Origin: Flammeovirga sp. EKP202
GTDB lineage: Bacteria; Bacteroidota; Bacteroidia; Cytophagales; Flammeovirgaceae
DNA length: 64,000 nt
Assembly: GCF_014534745.1 (NCBI RefSeq)
Contig: NZ_JACVVP010000005.1
Span: 1-64,000 of the forward strand
Reading direction: 5' to 3'
The stretch's first letter is position 1. Each line of letters begins with the position of its first letter. Positions 26,905-35,234 of this stretch are shown here, in pieces. The position numbers were made by a program, and so were the translations under genes. The notes under the pieces were generated by a model, which saw only the letters and a program-made list of their open reading frames with translations, had not been told where the DNA came from and did not search any database.

Positions 26905-26976
26905 AAATATATAGTCGCTAACTCTCTCTACTTTCCAAAATGCTGTAAACACATACAGTGTTTTGACAAACTTAAC

Positions 26977-27008
26977 AAGGCTAGTCTGTGAATTCAGGCT
27001 GGCCTTTT
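26977..27008 (+). terminator. Terminator after ahpF
   Basis: Stem AAGGCTAGTCTG / CAGGCTGGCCTT (two wobble-type mismatches), loop TGAATT, then TTTT; 70 bases after the ahpF stop. Confidence 0.8.
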
Positions 27009-27254
27009 GTCATTAAAATATACAGTAAACCAAACTTTAAAAGGAACAATCATTCTAGAAATTGAAACATTGACCTACAATTAGCTTCAATAATCCTATT
27101 TAATATCCAATGGCTTTATCATGCATAATGATATATGCAAGAAAAAAAAGAACAAGGATTGTTATAATGCTGAAACTAAATAGGAATAAGAGTATTGAAT
27201 ATTTTTTCAGCTTATTTTTCATAAAAATCTAGTCTGCTTAAAAAAATACTGACC

Positions 27255-27336
27255 TACAGGTGCGAATGTTAAATGATAGCTACATTCACATCCTATAGAT
27301 CAACAGAAATCTTCTGATTTCTAAATACCATCAAGT
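27255..27336 (+). repeat. Dispersed intergenic repeat, copy R7 (module B fragment)
   Basis: Degenerate module B: GTGCGAATGTTAAATGATAG, CATTCACATCCTATAGATCA and the intact hairpin GAAATCTTCTGATTTC, ending at the stop codon of the HTCS gene. It would form the 3' end of the HTCS transcript. The rest of the gap from 27009 shows nothing recognisable. Confidence 0.7.
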
Positions 27337-27338
27337 CC

Positions 27339-30300
27339 TTAACTTTTTATGGGCTTTCTATACTGTGTTGGTGTCTGCCCGAATTGTTTCTTAAATGATT
27401 TTCTAAAATACTGAGGGTCGTTAAATCCTACCTCATACGCAATTTCAGAAATATTAAGCTCACTTGTTTTAAGTAGCTCCAATGCTTTTTGAAGACGTAT
27501 ATTTCGGACAAATTCGACAGGTGGCATTCCCGTTTCCGCTTTCATTTTTCTATAGAATTGAATATTACTCATATCCATTTCTTTCGCTAATTCGGGCACT
27601 GAAAATTCCGCCTCGGAAATATTACGCTCTATGATTTTTCTAGCTTGATCTTCAAAGGAAACTTCGGTAACCTGTTTTTTCTTCTTCTTTGTTTTTTGCT
27701 CTCCTTTATCAATATCCAAAATGTTGGATCTCATTTTTAACAGCTGATTTACCCTTACTTCCATGTGTTTTGGAGAGAAAGGCTTCGCGATAAAGGAATC
27801 TGACCCTGCTTCCAACGCCTTAATACGCTCTTGTGTATCAGGATTGGAAGAAAGAAGAATCAGTGGTGTATGTTTCGTTTTCTCTCCTGATTTAATCTTT
27901 TCGGCTAAATGAAGACCACTCATCCCTTCCAAATAAATCTCAGCAATCACCAGCGAAGGGTAGTATTTCAATACTTTCTCATAAGCATCCAAACCATTTT
28001 CGGCATACATAATCTTGTAGTCTTTCTCTAAGATGCTCGCTATGTATTCTCTGATCTCCTCCGACTTCTCTACAATCAAAATCAGCTCCTCCTTCTCTAC
28101 TTTTGTTTTCGTATCCTCTACAGAAGATTTACTATCAAACTGAAGCTTTTCTGTATTCGAATACAACAATTTTGGTACAAGTTCTGAAGACTCATTTTCT
28201 TTATCTTCCATCGAAAAGAAATCATCATCTGAAGGTATAATTAAAGTGAATTTTGAACCTAATGAAGGCTCACTTTCTACATAAATCATCCCTTTCATCG
28301 CTTCGATGATCGACTTTGCAAATGCCAAACCAATACCCGACCCTACATCATTATTGGTTTTTACCTGATAGAATCGGTCAAAAATAATCTCCAAGTCCTC
28401 CTTGTTGATCCCAATTCCGGAATCTTTTACTTCAATGGATAAATAGTTTCGTGAATACTTCTGAGGTAAATTCCCTTTATAATTCACAAACTTTGGTTGT
28501 ACTTCTCCAAACTCAACGGTAGAGACAGTAACCCAAACACCTCCATTAGCTACGTTGTATTTGAATGCATTCGAAAGAATATTGTACAACACCGCTTCCA
28601 ACATCACTTTATCGATGTAAACAGCCTCTTGGAGTTCAGGAAGGAAATTGATCGTATAGTTGACTTTTTTCTTCTTTGCCACATGTTTAAACGCATCCGT
28701 AGCATCTTTAATGATGGCATCTGTTGTTTCTTTTTTCACATTTAAACGCATCTGACCGTGTTGGCTTTTGGTCAAAAACATTAATTGATCTGTCAGTCTC
28801 AAAAGTCTCTGAGCATTTCGATAAGCAATGCCCAAAGGTTCTTGCATCTCAGTAGCTACGGTACTGTTTTTTGCAATTTGCTCAATAGGGCCTAATACCA
28901 ACGTTAAAGGTGTTCTTAATTCGTGTGATAGATTGGTAAAGAAATTCACTTTCCTTTCGTACTCAATTTTTTCATCACGCATTTTGAGGTGCTCATATTT
29001 CTCTTCATTGGCCGAATGTACTTTTCTTCTCCACCAAACCATTACATAGGCCATAATTCCCACAAGTGCCAAAGCATAGATGATATAGGCGGCTAATGAT
29101 CTGTACCATATCGGAATAATATTGATCTCTAATGTTTTCACTTCTTCTCCCCACTCTCCATCAACATTGGCTGCTTTTACCTTCAATGTATAACTTCCTG
29201 GCATTAAACCGTTGTAAGAGATGATATGCTTATCTCCCGTAGTCTCAATCCAGTCCTTATCCAAGTTTTCCATCTTATAACGGAATACTTTTTTATCTCC
29301 TTTTGTATAATTCAAAGTGGAAAGGTAAAAGGAGAAGGTATTCTGATCGTGGTTCAAATTGATCTCACCGATATTTTGAATCACATCTTTTAATACTACT
29401 TTAGAATCTACCTTTTCATTGGGGTGTACTTCTTTTCCATTCAAATAAAACTTTGCGATGACAGGTTTCACTTGATACGGGTTATCTTTGAAAGCGGGTA
29501 TTTGAAGCAGATCAACCCCTTTTTCTCCACCAAACAACACATTACCTTTGGAAGTCAGTTTCCTCGATTTATTATAAAATCGTTCATTTAACAAACCATC
29601 TTCTGTAGTATAAGTGAAATATTTATCATCCTTCCACTCAAACGTATTATTGATGGTTGTACCCCATATTTTATTATCAGGAGTCTTTAAAATACTACTG
29701 ATTGTCGCTTTTAATAGCTTGTGAGGAATGCCCTTCTGAGAAAAATGATTTCTATCTTTTATAAATTCAAAAAGGCCATTTTCAGTCGCTACCAATAACG
29801 TCTGATTGTCCTTTTCTACAATATCCGAGACCAATGAAGTATTCATCGTTGGGGTTTGGACATTAAATTGTTCAATCTTAGTGATTGTAAAATTCTTGTC
29901 ATAGACCACTTTCCACAAACCTTGCCCTCTACTTCCTAACCAAATTTCAGTTTTGCTAACTGGGTAGATTTTGATGATTGGTACGTTTAACAGCACACGG
30001 CCTTTTCCTTTGGTCATAGACACAAACTGATCTGTAGATGAATTATAATACGCCAAACCTGCATCCCAAAAGCCTACCCAAAGACTACCATCATATTCAC
30101 TTTTGGTCACCGACATCACATAAGGATTCGTAATTTTGTCGCTGACCTTATATATTTCTTCAATAGCCGCCGTTGCTGCATTTAATCGATAAACACCTTT
30201 TCCTGCAGTACTAACCCACGTATTATTGGCTTCGCTGACTATACCTGTTATTTGCTCAAAACGATACTCGTGCTGTACATAGTTTCCTGAACCATCACTA

Positions 30301-31409
30301 TTGTGCGAAGCCTCGTAATATAATTTACCGTTGATTGTACCTAACCATACTTTACCTTTATACTCTTCAACCGCCACTACCGGATCAATTGTCTTTGGTA
30401 AAAGGTGACGAATAGGTTTCTTATAAAGATCCAATGTGTAGGCCCCAAAGTGAGTTCCTACCCAAAGTACACCTGCCCGATCTTCAAAAATGGCAGAGAA
30501 ACCACTCTTTCCTGTATACTCCTGATTTAATTCAATTTCCTTTGTTTTCAGGTCAATAGTATACACATTATTGGCCGTCATAAACCAAAGTTTTCCATCT
30601 TTGGAAGGAGAGGGCTGGAGGTAAGACTTATTGTTATTGATCAATGCTTTGACCACTTTTCCTTTTAACTGCTTCTGCTCAAATGCTGCTGTAAAAACTC
30701 CTTGTGTATTGGAACACCAAATTTCATTTTGATCGGTCTGATAGATACTGTACACCCCATGAAAAGCATCACCGATCAATAAAGCGACCTCTTCTGTTTT
30801 CACATTAAAACAGCCCAACCCTTGCATGGTCCCAAACCAAACATATCCATTAGGATCAAAGTGTACTGAGATCACCAAATCTTGAAACAATTGACGGTCA
30901 AAAAGGTCTCCTAGTTCTCTTTGCGTATAAGATTTAAATATCTTTTCATTCCAATTATAAAAAGCAAGACCATTGCCCTGCGTACCTATCCATACATTAC
31001 CGTTTTCATCTTCAGAAAAAGAAGTAATTCTTTGAATATTCAATGTTCTTGCTGATTCAGATTTTTGAGTAAGGTGCTCAAAAGAGTCTGTCTTTTTATC
31101 AAAAATGAAAATGCCATTATTGTCTGTACCAATCCAGATCTGACCATTGGAATGTTCCATGATCACCGAAATCTTTTTATCTAATAACGGTTGATAATCT
31201 CTTTCTCCAAATACCGTGATTTCATACCCGTCGTATTTATATAGTCCATCCCAAGAGGCAAACCATATATATCCTTCTTTATCTTGTATAATACCAGTCA
31301 CTGCACCAGAAAAATTGGGCAGCTTAATAGGGGTAGCACCTACAAGGGTAGTAATACAAAAGAATAATAATAAGAGGACAACAGATATTTTATTTAAAAA
31401 ATAGGTCAT
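27339..31409 (-). CDS. Hybrid two-component system sensor-regulator (HTCS) with degenerate receiver
   Basis: A 1356-residue single-chain regulator of the type that controls glycan loci in Bacteroidota. A signal peptide is followed by periplasmic two-component-propeller repeats (to about 690), a Y_Y_Y domain (about 700-770), a transmembrane helix near 775-795, a HisKA domain with the phospho-accepting His829 (SHELRTPLTLV), an HATPase domain (GSGIGLAFAKS), a receiver domain (about 1110-1225) and an AraC-type double helix-turn-helix (1250-1350, DMSNIQFYRKMKAETGMPP...). The receiver is unusual: Glu1157 replaces the phosphorylated Asp and the acidic pair near its start is V-E-K-S, whereas the Lys and Ser/Thr positions remain. 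No susC is adjacent; the nearest is 8 kb away. Confidence 0.95.
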   Translation of the reverse strand: MTYFLNKISVVLLLLFFCITTLVGATPIKLPNFSGAVTGIIQDKEGYIWFASWDGLYKYDGYEITVFGERDYQPLLDKKISVIMEHSNGQIWIGTDNNGIFIFDKKTDSFEHLTQKSESARTLNIQRITSFSEDENGNVWIGTQGNGLAFYNWNEKIFKSYTQRELGDLFDRQLFQDLVISVHFDPNGYVWFGTMQGLGCFNVKTEEVALLIGDAFHGVYSIYQTDQNEIWCSNTQGVFTAAFEQKQLKGKVVKALINNNKSYLQPSPSKDGKLWFMTANNVYTIDLKTKEIELNQEYTGKSGFSAIFEDRAGVLWVGTHFGAYTLDLYKKPIRHLLPKTIDPVVAVEEYKGKVWLGTINGKLYYEASHNSDGSGNYVQHEYRFEQITGIVSEANNTWVSTAGKGVYRLNAATAAIEEIYKVSDKITNPYVMSVTKSEYDGSLWVGFWDAGLAYYNSSTDQFVSMTKGKGRVLLNVPIIKIYPVSKTEIWLGSRGQGLWKVVYDKNFTITKIEQFNVQTPTMNTSLVSDIVEKDNQTLLVATENGLFEFIKDRNHFSQKGIPHKLLKATISSILKTPDNKIWGTTINNTFEWKDDKYFTYTTEDGLLNERFYNKSRKLTSKGNVLFGGEKGVDLLQIPAFKDNPYQVKPVIAKFYLNGKEVHPNEKVDSKVVLKDVIQNIGEINLNHDQNTFSFYLSTLNYTKGDKKVFRYKMENLDKDWIETTGDKHIISYNGLMPGSYTLKVKAANVDGEWGEEVKTLEINIIPIWYRSLAAYIIYALALVGIMAYVMVWWRRKVHSANEEKYEHLKMRDEKIEYERKVNFFTNLSHELRTPLTLVLGPIEQIAKNSTVATEMQEPLGIAYRNAQRLLRLTDQLMFLTKSQHGQMRLNVKKETTDAIIKDATDAFKHVAKKKKVNYTINFLPELQEAVYIDKVMLEAVLYNILSNAFKYNVANGGVWVTVSTVEFGEVQPKFVNYKGNLPQKYSRNYLSIEVKDSGIGINKEDLEIIFDRFYQVKTNNDVGSGIGLAFAKSIIEAMKGMIYVESEPSLGSKFTLIIPSDDDFFSMEDKENESSELVPKLLYSNTEKLQFDSKSSVEDTKTKVEKEELILIVEKSEEIREYIASILEKDYKIMYAENGLDAYEKVLKYYPSLVIAEIYLEGMSGLHLAEKIKSGEKTKHTPLILLSSNPDTQERIKALEAGSDSFIAKPFSPKHMEVRVNQLLKMRSNILDIDKGEQKTKKKKKQVTEVSFEDQARKIIERNISEAEFSVPELAKEMDMSNIQFYRKMKAETGMPPVEFVRNIRLQKALELLKTSELNISEIAYEVGFNDPQYFRKSFKKQFGQTPTQYRKPIKS

Positions 31410-31604
31410 AAAGATTTAATTCATTTCAGCAGGTAGTAGATTTCTTCAATCTAAAACTGCAAAATACAAAAAAAAGACGAATGGAATTTATTATTTGTCG
31501 AGTGTGAGAAATTAAGATTCAGCAATGATGAACATCAATTTATCATTAGAAAATGCTCACTTTCCAAATGATTCCACGTGGAACCTTTTCTATTTCATCG
31601 ATTA

Positions 31605-31880
31605 TTACGGTTAAGTTGGTATTTCAATCTTCAACTCTTAACTATACTAAAACTCCTTACCTATTACGGAGTTTTGGTATAGTTACTATATAAAGGTCCA
31701 AATGATGGAGTTTTGGTATAACAGCAATGAACCATAAAGGTAATTTCTAATTCAAAGTACCTCACTTAACCGTTATTCTTTCGTTTTCATGCCTATATTA
31801 CCCTTTAAATACCAAAACTCCTTAATTTAGACTTAGGTGTCAAATTAAGGAGTTTTGGTATATATGGAGATTTGGTATTT
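31605..31880. repeat. Distal iteron-like cluster A (eight sites)
   Basis: Sites resembling the origin iterons about 10 kb to the right. Class I copies match TTACGGTTAAGTTGGTAT (31605-31624, minus; 31758-31776, plus). Class II copies keep the ATACC half but have AAAACTCC in place of TTAACC: 31644-31659, 31664-31680, 31704-31721, 31807-31828, 31842-31861 and a partial one at 31866-31880. Two class II pairs are inverted; the pair 31807-31861 has perfect 20-base arms. It fills the gap between the HTCS start and the caspase gene, and its last pair may also terminate the caspase transcript. Confidence 0.85.
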
Positions 31881-31893
31881 AAAAGCTTACTGA

Positions 31894-33408
31894 TTAATCA
31901 ATCGTCAATAACAAATCTGTTGCTCTTTGAAGACCTGAATCACTAGCCTTTTCTAAATCAGTTCTATAGCCTTCTAAAGGTCTATCTAACTCATATGTAT
32001 CCAAGTTTTCATATTTCAATTTCCCTAGCTCATACAAGCAGAACGGGTCATTTTCTTTGGCTCCTTGTTTAAAGAAAGTGTAGGCTTTGTTTTTATTACC
32101 TTTTCTCAAAGCATATTTACCTCCAAAATAGAAGCTTTTTAAGCTATGTTGCCCCATTGCTCTGCGGAATAAAGTATAAATTTCTTCGTCGTCTGCAAAA
32201 TTTCTAATACCCAAAGCTTGAATTGTAGCAAGTTGCCATAAGTGAGTATTAACACCTTCTTGTTGTTCTTTTTGGAAGGCTGTAACCACTTGCTTAGCAT
32301 AGTAATCTCTCTCAGAGTCTGTCATTTCAATTTGGTCGTGCTGATTTTCCATTAACAGCTTCCAAAACATCCCCTCTATATTTTCATCGATCACTGCCGC
32401 ATCATCAAAAATTCCTGCAATTGTTGCTAACTCTTTCGACTTTCTAACAAATGGCTCTTCTAACTTGTACTTCGACAAGTTCATTTGATAAGTCATGTAT
32501 TGGTCAATAGCTCTTTCCATCAGAGTTGAAGTTGAAGTACCAACTGACTTTGATTTAAATACAAATTCGGTATTACCTACAGATTCAGAAAATGAACCTA
32601 AAATAGGATGAGAAGGAAGTGTTTTCAAATCATACTTCAACGTCTCTGCAGTGACAATACTGTCTGCTTTATGGTCTTTTAATGAATGAATCAAGGCTCC
32701 GGCAAATGGAGAGTGCTCTCCCTTTTTACCATCTGCTACCGCAGTCAATCGTCCAGAACTCAATACGTATCTATTTTTTTCTTCTAATTGAAAACGTAAA
32801 AAGTCTTCTGCTGTAATGCTGTATTGATTATTGTAAGCTCCTCTTCCTTTGTTGATTTTATCATTAAAAGAACCTCCAAAACAAACATCTACTACTACTA
32901 ATGCTTGTTGCGAAGGTAAGTTTTCTGTCAACGATTTTAATCTATGAAATGGAAGGTAAGAAATAAGACTTGGGTCCATTCCTCTTGATTTTGTATTCTT
33001 TAGGATCAAGAAGCCCTCTTCGTAATATTTGTCTTCGTAATCACCATGACCTGCTAAGTATAACAAGAAGCGGTCATTCTTACGTAGTTTGCTATGATAG
33101 CCTCTCAATGCGTCTAGTAGCTCTTCTTTCGTAGGAGAGAGTAATAGTTCCACATGAAAGTCATAATCGTTTTTAAGCACCTCTGCCACCCCTTTACCAT
33201 CAAAAATAGGGTTGTTAAGATCCTCGAAGTTATCGTATTCGTCAGTAGCTACAATTAATGCATAAGCTTCTGACTGTACAGGAAGTTTTTTTTGTGTACT
33301 CGCACTTGTTTTCAATCCACCTCTGTATTGTCCTTGTGCAAAGGTTGTTGTTGTAATAGAAAGCAAGCTAATGAAACCGATGAATAAAGTCCGTATTAAA
33401 GTATTCAT
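31894..33408 (-). CDS. Secreted caspase-family protein with C-terminal Sel1/TPR-like helices
   Basis: A 504-residue protein with a signal peptide (ending TTFAQ). The peptidase C14 domain spans about 45-280: strand 'AYALIVATDEYDNFEDLNNP', catalytic His121 in L-A-G-H-G-D, catalytic Cys176 in V-D-V-C-F-G-G-S. Residues 300-500 are helical and end with Sel1-like units (AYTFFKQGAKENDPFCLYELGKL). Domain order differs from the WD40-caspase protein at 21.8 kb, so these are not recent duplicates. It lies between the two distal iteron clusters. The S1 pocket cannot be judged from sequence alone, so Arg/Lys specificity is unknown. Confidence 0.9.
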   Translation of the reverse strand: MNTLIRTLFIGFISLLSITTTTFAQGQYRGGLKTSASTQKKLPVQSEAYALIVATDEYDNFEDLNNPIFDGKGVAEVLKNDYDFHVELLLSPTKEELLDALRGYHSKLRKNDRFLLYLAGHGDYEDKYYEEGFLILKNTKSRGMDPSLISYLPFHRLKSLTENLPSQQALVVVDVCFGGSFNDKINKGRGAYNNQYSITAEDFLRFQLEEKNRYVLSSGRLTAVADGKKGEHSPFAGALIHSLKDHKADSIVTAETLKYDLKTLPSHPILGSFSESVGNTEFVFKSKSVGTSTSTLMERAIDQYMTYQMNLSKYKLEEPFVRKSKELATIAGIFDDAAVIDENIEGMFWKLLMENQHDQIEMTDSERDYYAKQVVTAFQKEQQEGVNTHLWQLATIQALGIRNFADDEEIYTLFRRAMGQHSLKSFYFGGKYALRKGNKNKAYTFFKQGAKENDPFCLYELGKLKYENLDTYELDRPLEGYRTDLEKASDSGLQRATDLLLTID

Positions 33409-33724
33409 AAAAACTGAGTTTTACAGATTTAATTATTAAGTGAAGAACCTGATAAAAAAGTTTGGTCTAAAAGTGTCAAGTTAATAGTTTCTATTCGTTG
33501 TCAACGAACATTGAGGTAATTTTCAATTTACTAGAAACATAACAGTCGCTGATGCAAAAATAAAAATATATTAAGTACTAGAAAAAAAGTAAGAGGATAA
33601 TTTTAAATCAATAAATAAAGGGATCACAATCACATCATGATCTCCAAGTAGTATGAAAACAGCGTTTATCTTTTAACCTTGCTTTTGTCTTTAGTACTCG
33701 CACCAGTACTTTTTTATCTCGACA
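33409..33724. other. Intergenic region upstream of the caspase gene
   Basis: About 320 AT-rich bases that should contain the caspase promoter. A possible minus-strand minus-7 element (TATTTTTG, plus-strand 33555-33562) is present without a convincing minus-33 partner. No dispersed repeat or iteron is seen. Confidence 0.35.
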
Positions 33725-33726
33725 AA

Positions 33727-33757
33727 AAAAATACCACACTATCCAAAGTGTGGCATT
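33727..33757 (-). terminator. Terminator after the 191-residue secreted protein gene
   Basis: On the minus strand the stem ATGCCACACT / AGTGTGGTAT (one G-T wobble) with loop TTGGAT is followed directly by eight T residues. Confidence 0.85.
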
Positions 33758-33808
33758 ATCATAGTAGAATCGTTGTAGCTGATTGATAATAACGGTTTAA
33801 TGCTTTTT

Positions 33809-34384
33809 CTAATCTCTTTGTTCAATTTTCACTTGTTCAAAGAGATTTTGATGAGCTGAGGTCATTTTTATAAAATGTACGCCTTCATTCAACTCAATGG
33901 TATCTCCATCTTTTGTATAGACTTGATGTTCTTCATTTCCTAAGGCATCAAGTATACTTACATTGATTTTTCCATCATTCGTCTTGAAAGACACCTTTGT
34001 TCCATCCACTGTATATTTCAGGAATGGAGGAACCTTCTTGACTTTATAAATTAATACTTTTTCATACGTCTGCTTAGTACCTTCCATATCTTCTCTTTTC
34101 AATCTGAAATAAGTGGTGACTTTAGGTTGTTCTAACGCAAAACTGTATTGTCTTTCTATATCTGAATAGTGCTCACCTTCCTGATAATTTACCATGGTCC
34201 AATTCTTTCCGTCAATAGATGATTCTATCATGAAAGCTTTGTTATCAACTTCCTTAGAAGTGGTCCACTGTATGGTCTCTTGCTCCAAGATAAAACTTGT
34301 GATCTCAGTCGATGTATCAAAGGGTGTTGAAACCATAGATTGATAATTGAATAGTAGGAAGAGCAGGCTAAATATCATTTTCAT
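33809..34384 (-). CDS. Secreted hypothetical protein with fibronectin-like and C-terminal sorting-like segments
   Basis: A 191-residue protein with a short leader (MKMIFSLLFLLFNYQSMVS). Residues 30-105 match the pattern seen before type IX secretion sorting domains in Bacteroidota ('IQWTTSKEVDNKAFMIESSIDGKNWTMV', 'TYFRLKREDMEGTKQTYEKVLIYKV'), and 110-190 look like a Por-type sorting domain (FLKYTVDGTKVSFKTND, VSILDALGNEE, ELNEGVHFIKMTSAHQNLFEQVKI). It is therefore like an isolated C-terminal part of a surface protein with no cargo, perhaps a remnant. It lies between the caspase gene and distal iteron cluster B. Confidence 0.65.
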   Translation of the reverse strand: MKMIFSLLFLLFNYQSMVSTPFDTSTEITSFILEQETIQWTTSKEVDNKAFMIESSIDGKNWTMVNYQEGEHYSDIERQYSFALEQPKVTTYFRLKREDMEGTKQTYEKVLIYKVKKVPPFLKYTVDGTKVSFKTNDGKINVSILDALGNEEHQVYTKDGDTIELNEGVHFIKMTSAHQNLFEQVKIEQRD

Positions 34385-34486
34385 TTTCTCAGGACTAAAG
34401 GTAATGTCTGTTTTGTTAACGTTGTAACTATATTCAGGTCTCAGTCCATTCTAGTTTGTTAACGAAATAGGCAATATATTTTCTAT

Positions 34487-34766
34487 TTACGGAGTTTTGG
34501 TATATTTCATAATTTGCGGTTAAGTTGGTATTTAAAGTATTACAGAGTAAATCAAAAGGTCAAAAGCGAGTGATTTTATATAAATTTTTTATGAATGCAT
34601 TTCTTGCACTTAGATAGTGTCGATAGGGAATAGGAATAGAGTTTAACCTTTATATCGTTTTTTAAAATACCTACTTAACCGTAAAAGAGAAAATCGTTGT
34701 TTTTATTTTATTGGAAGATTTATCAAGAACTACAGCAAAATGAAATATACCAACTCAACCGTATTT
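34487..34766. repeat. Distal iteron-like cluster B (four sites)
   Basis: Four sites: class II TTACGGAGTTTTGGTAT (34487-34503, minus), class I TTGCGGTTAAGTTGGTATTT (34514-34533, minus), AAATACCTACTTAACCGTAA (34665-34684, plus) and ATACCAACTCAACCGTATTT (about 34746-34766, plus). The two left sites point right and the two right ones point left. They match origin iterons lying 7 kb away and not the dispersed MITE-like repeats. Confidence 0.85.
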
Positions 34767-34806
34767 TATAGATTTCATATCAGTTCTACTCTTTTTTAAT
34801 AAAAAA

Positions 34807-34834
34807 GCAGTACAAGTAATTTCTACCGTACTGC
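34807..34834 (-). terminator. Possible terminator hairpin left of repeat R8
   Basis: Arms GCAGTAC / GTACTGC with a 14-base loop; on the minus strand the stem is followed by TTTTTT. It lies 400 bases beyond the cyuA stop with repeat R8 between them, so it could end read-through transcripts from cyuA. Confidence 0.5.
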
Positions 34835-34879
34835 CATTTCATTCTATTGATATCTCGTTTTGTAATGAAGTGTAGAGTA

Positions 34880-35215
34880 GATGTTTTTGTATTATGGTTC
34901 GTGAGAACGTTTTAGTAAAACAGCATTACATCTTAGAAGATGATTACAAAACACTATTCTATTAGTCTATAATAAGACAATCATTTAGTAGTAACTCCTT
35001 CGGCCTTGAAGGGAAAAGCGTTAAGAATTCCATGGATTGAGTCGTTAAAATGATTTTGCTGTTTGAGCGTAGCGAGTTTAAAATCATTTAGGCTCAAGGA
35101 ATGGAATTTAGCTTTTAACTTCAAAGCCTTGACTTTTTTGCTTCGTTTTTGTGTTAAGACAAAAATGAAGAAGAAAGCTGCTTGAAAGTCGATCCTATAA
35201 ATGCTGGTAGGAATT
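34880..35215 (+). repeat. Dispersed intergenic repeat, copy R8 (modules C and A)
   Basis: Flank ATGGTTCGTGAG opens a decayed module C stem (AACGTTTTAGTAAAAC), then the TCATTTAGTAGTAACTCC link and a full module A: CGGCCTTGAAGGGAAAAGCG, the AAATGATTTT/AAAATCATTT inverted arms, and the TTTTTGT/ACAAAAA hairpin. It ends just before the cyuA stop codon. Confidence 0.85.
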
Positions 35216-35234
35216 TGAGGAATACTACATTTAC

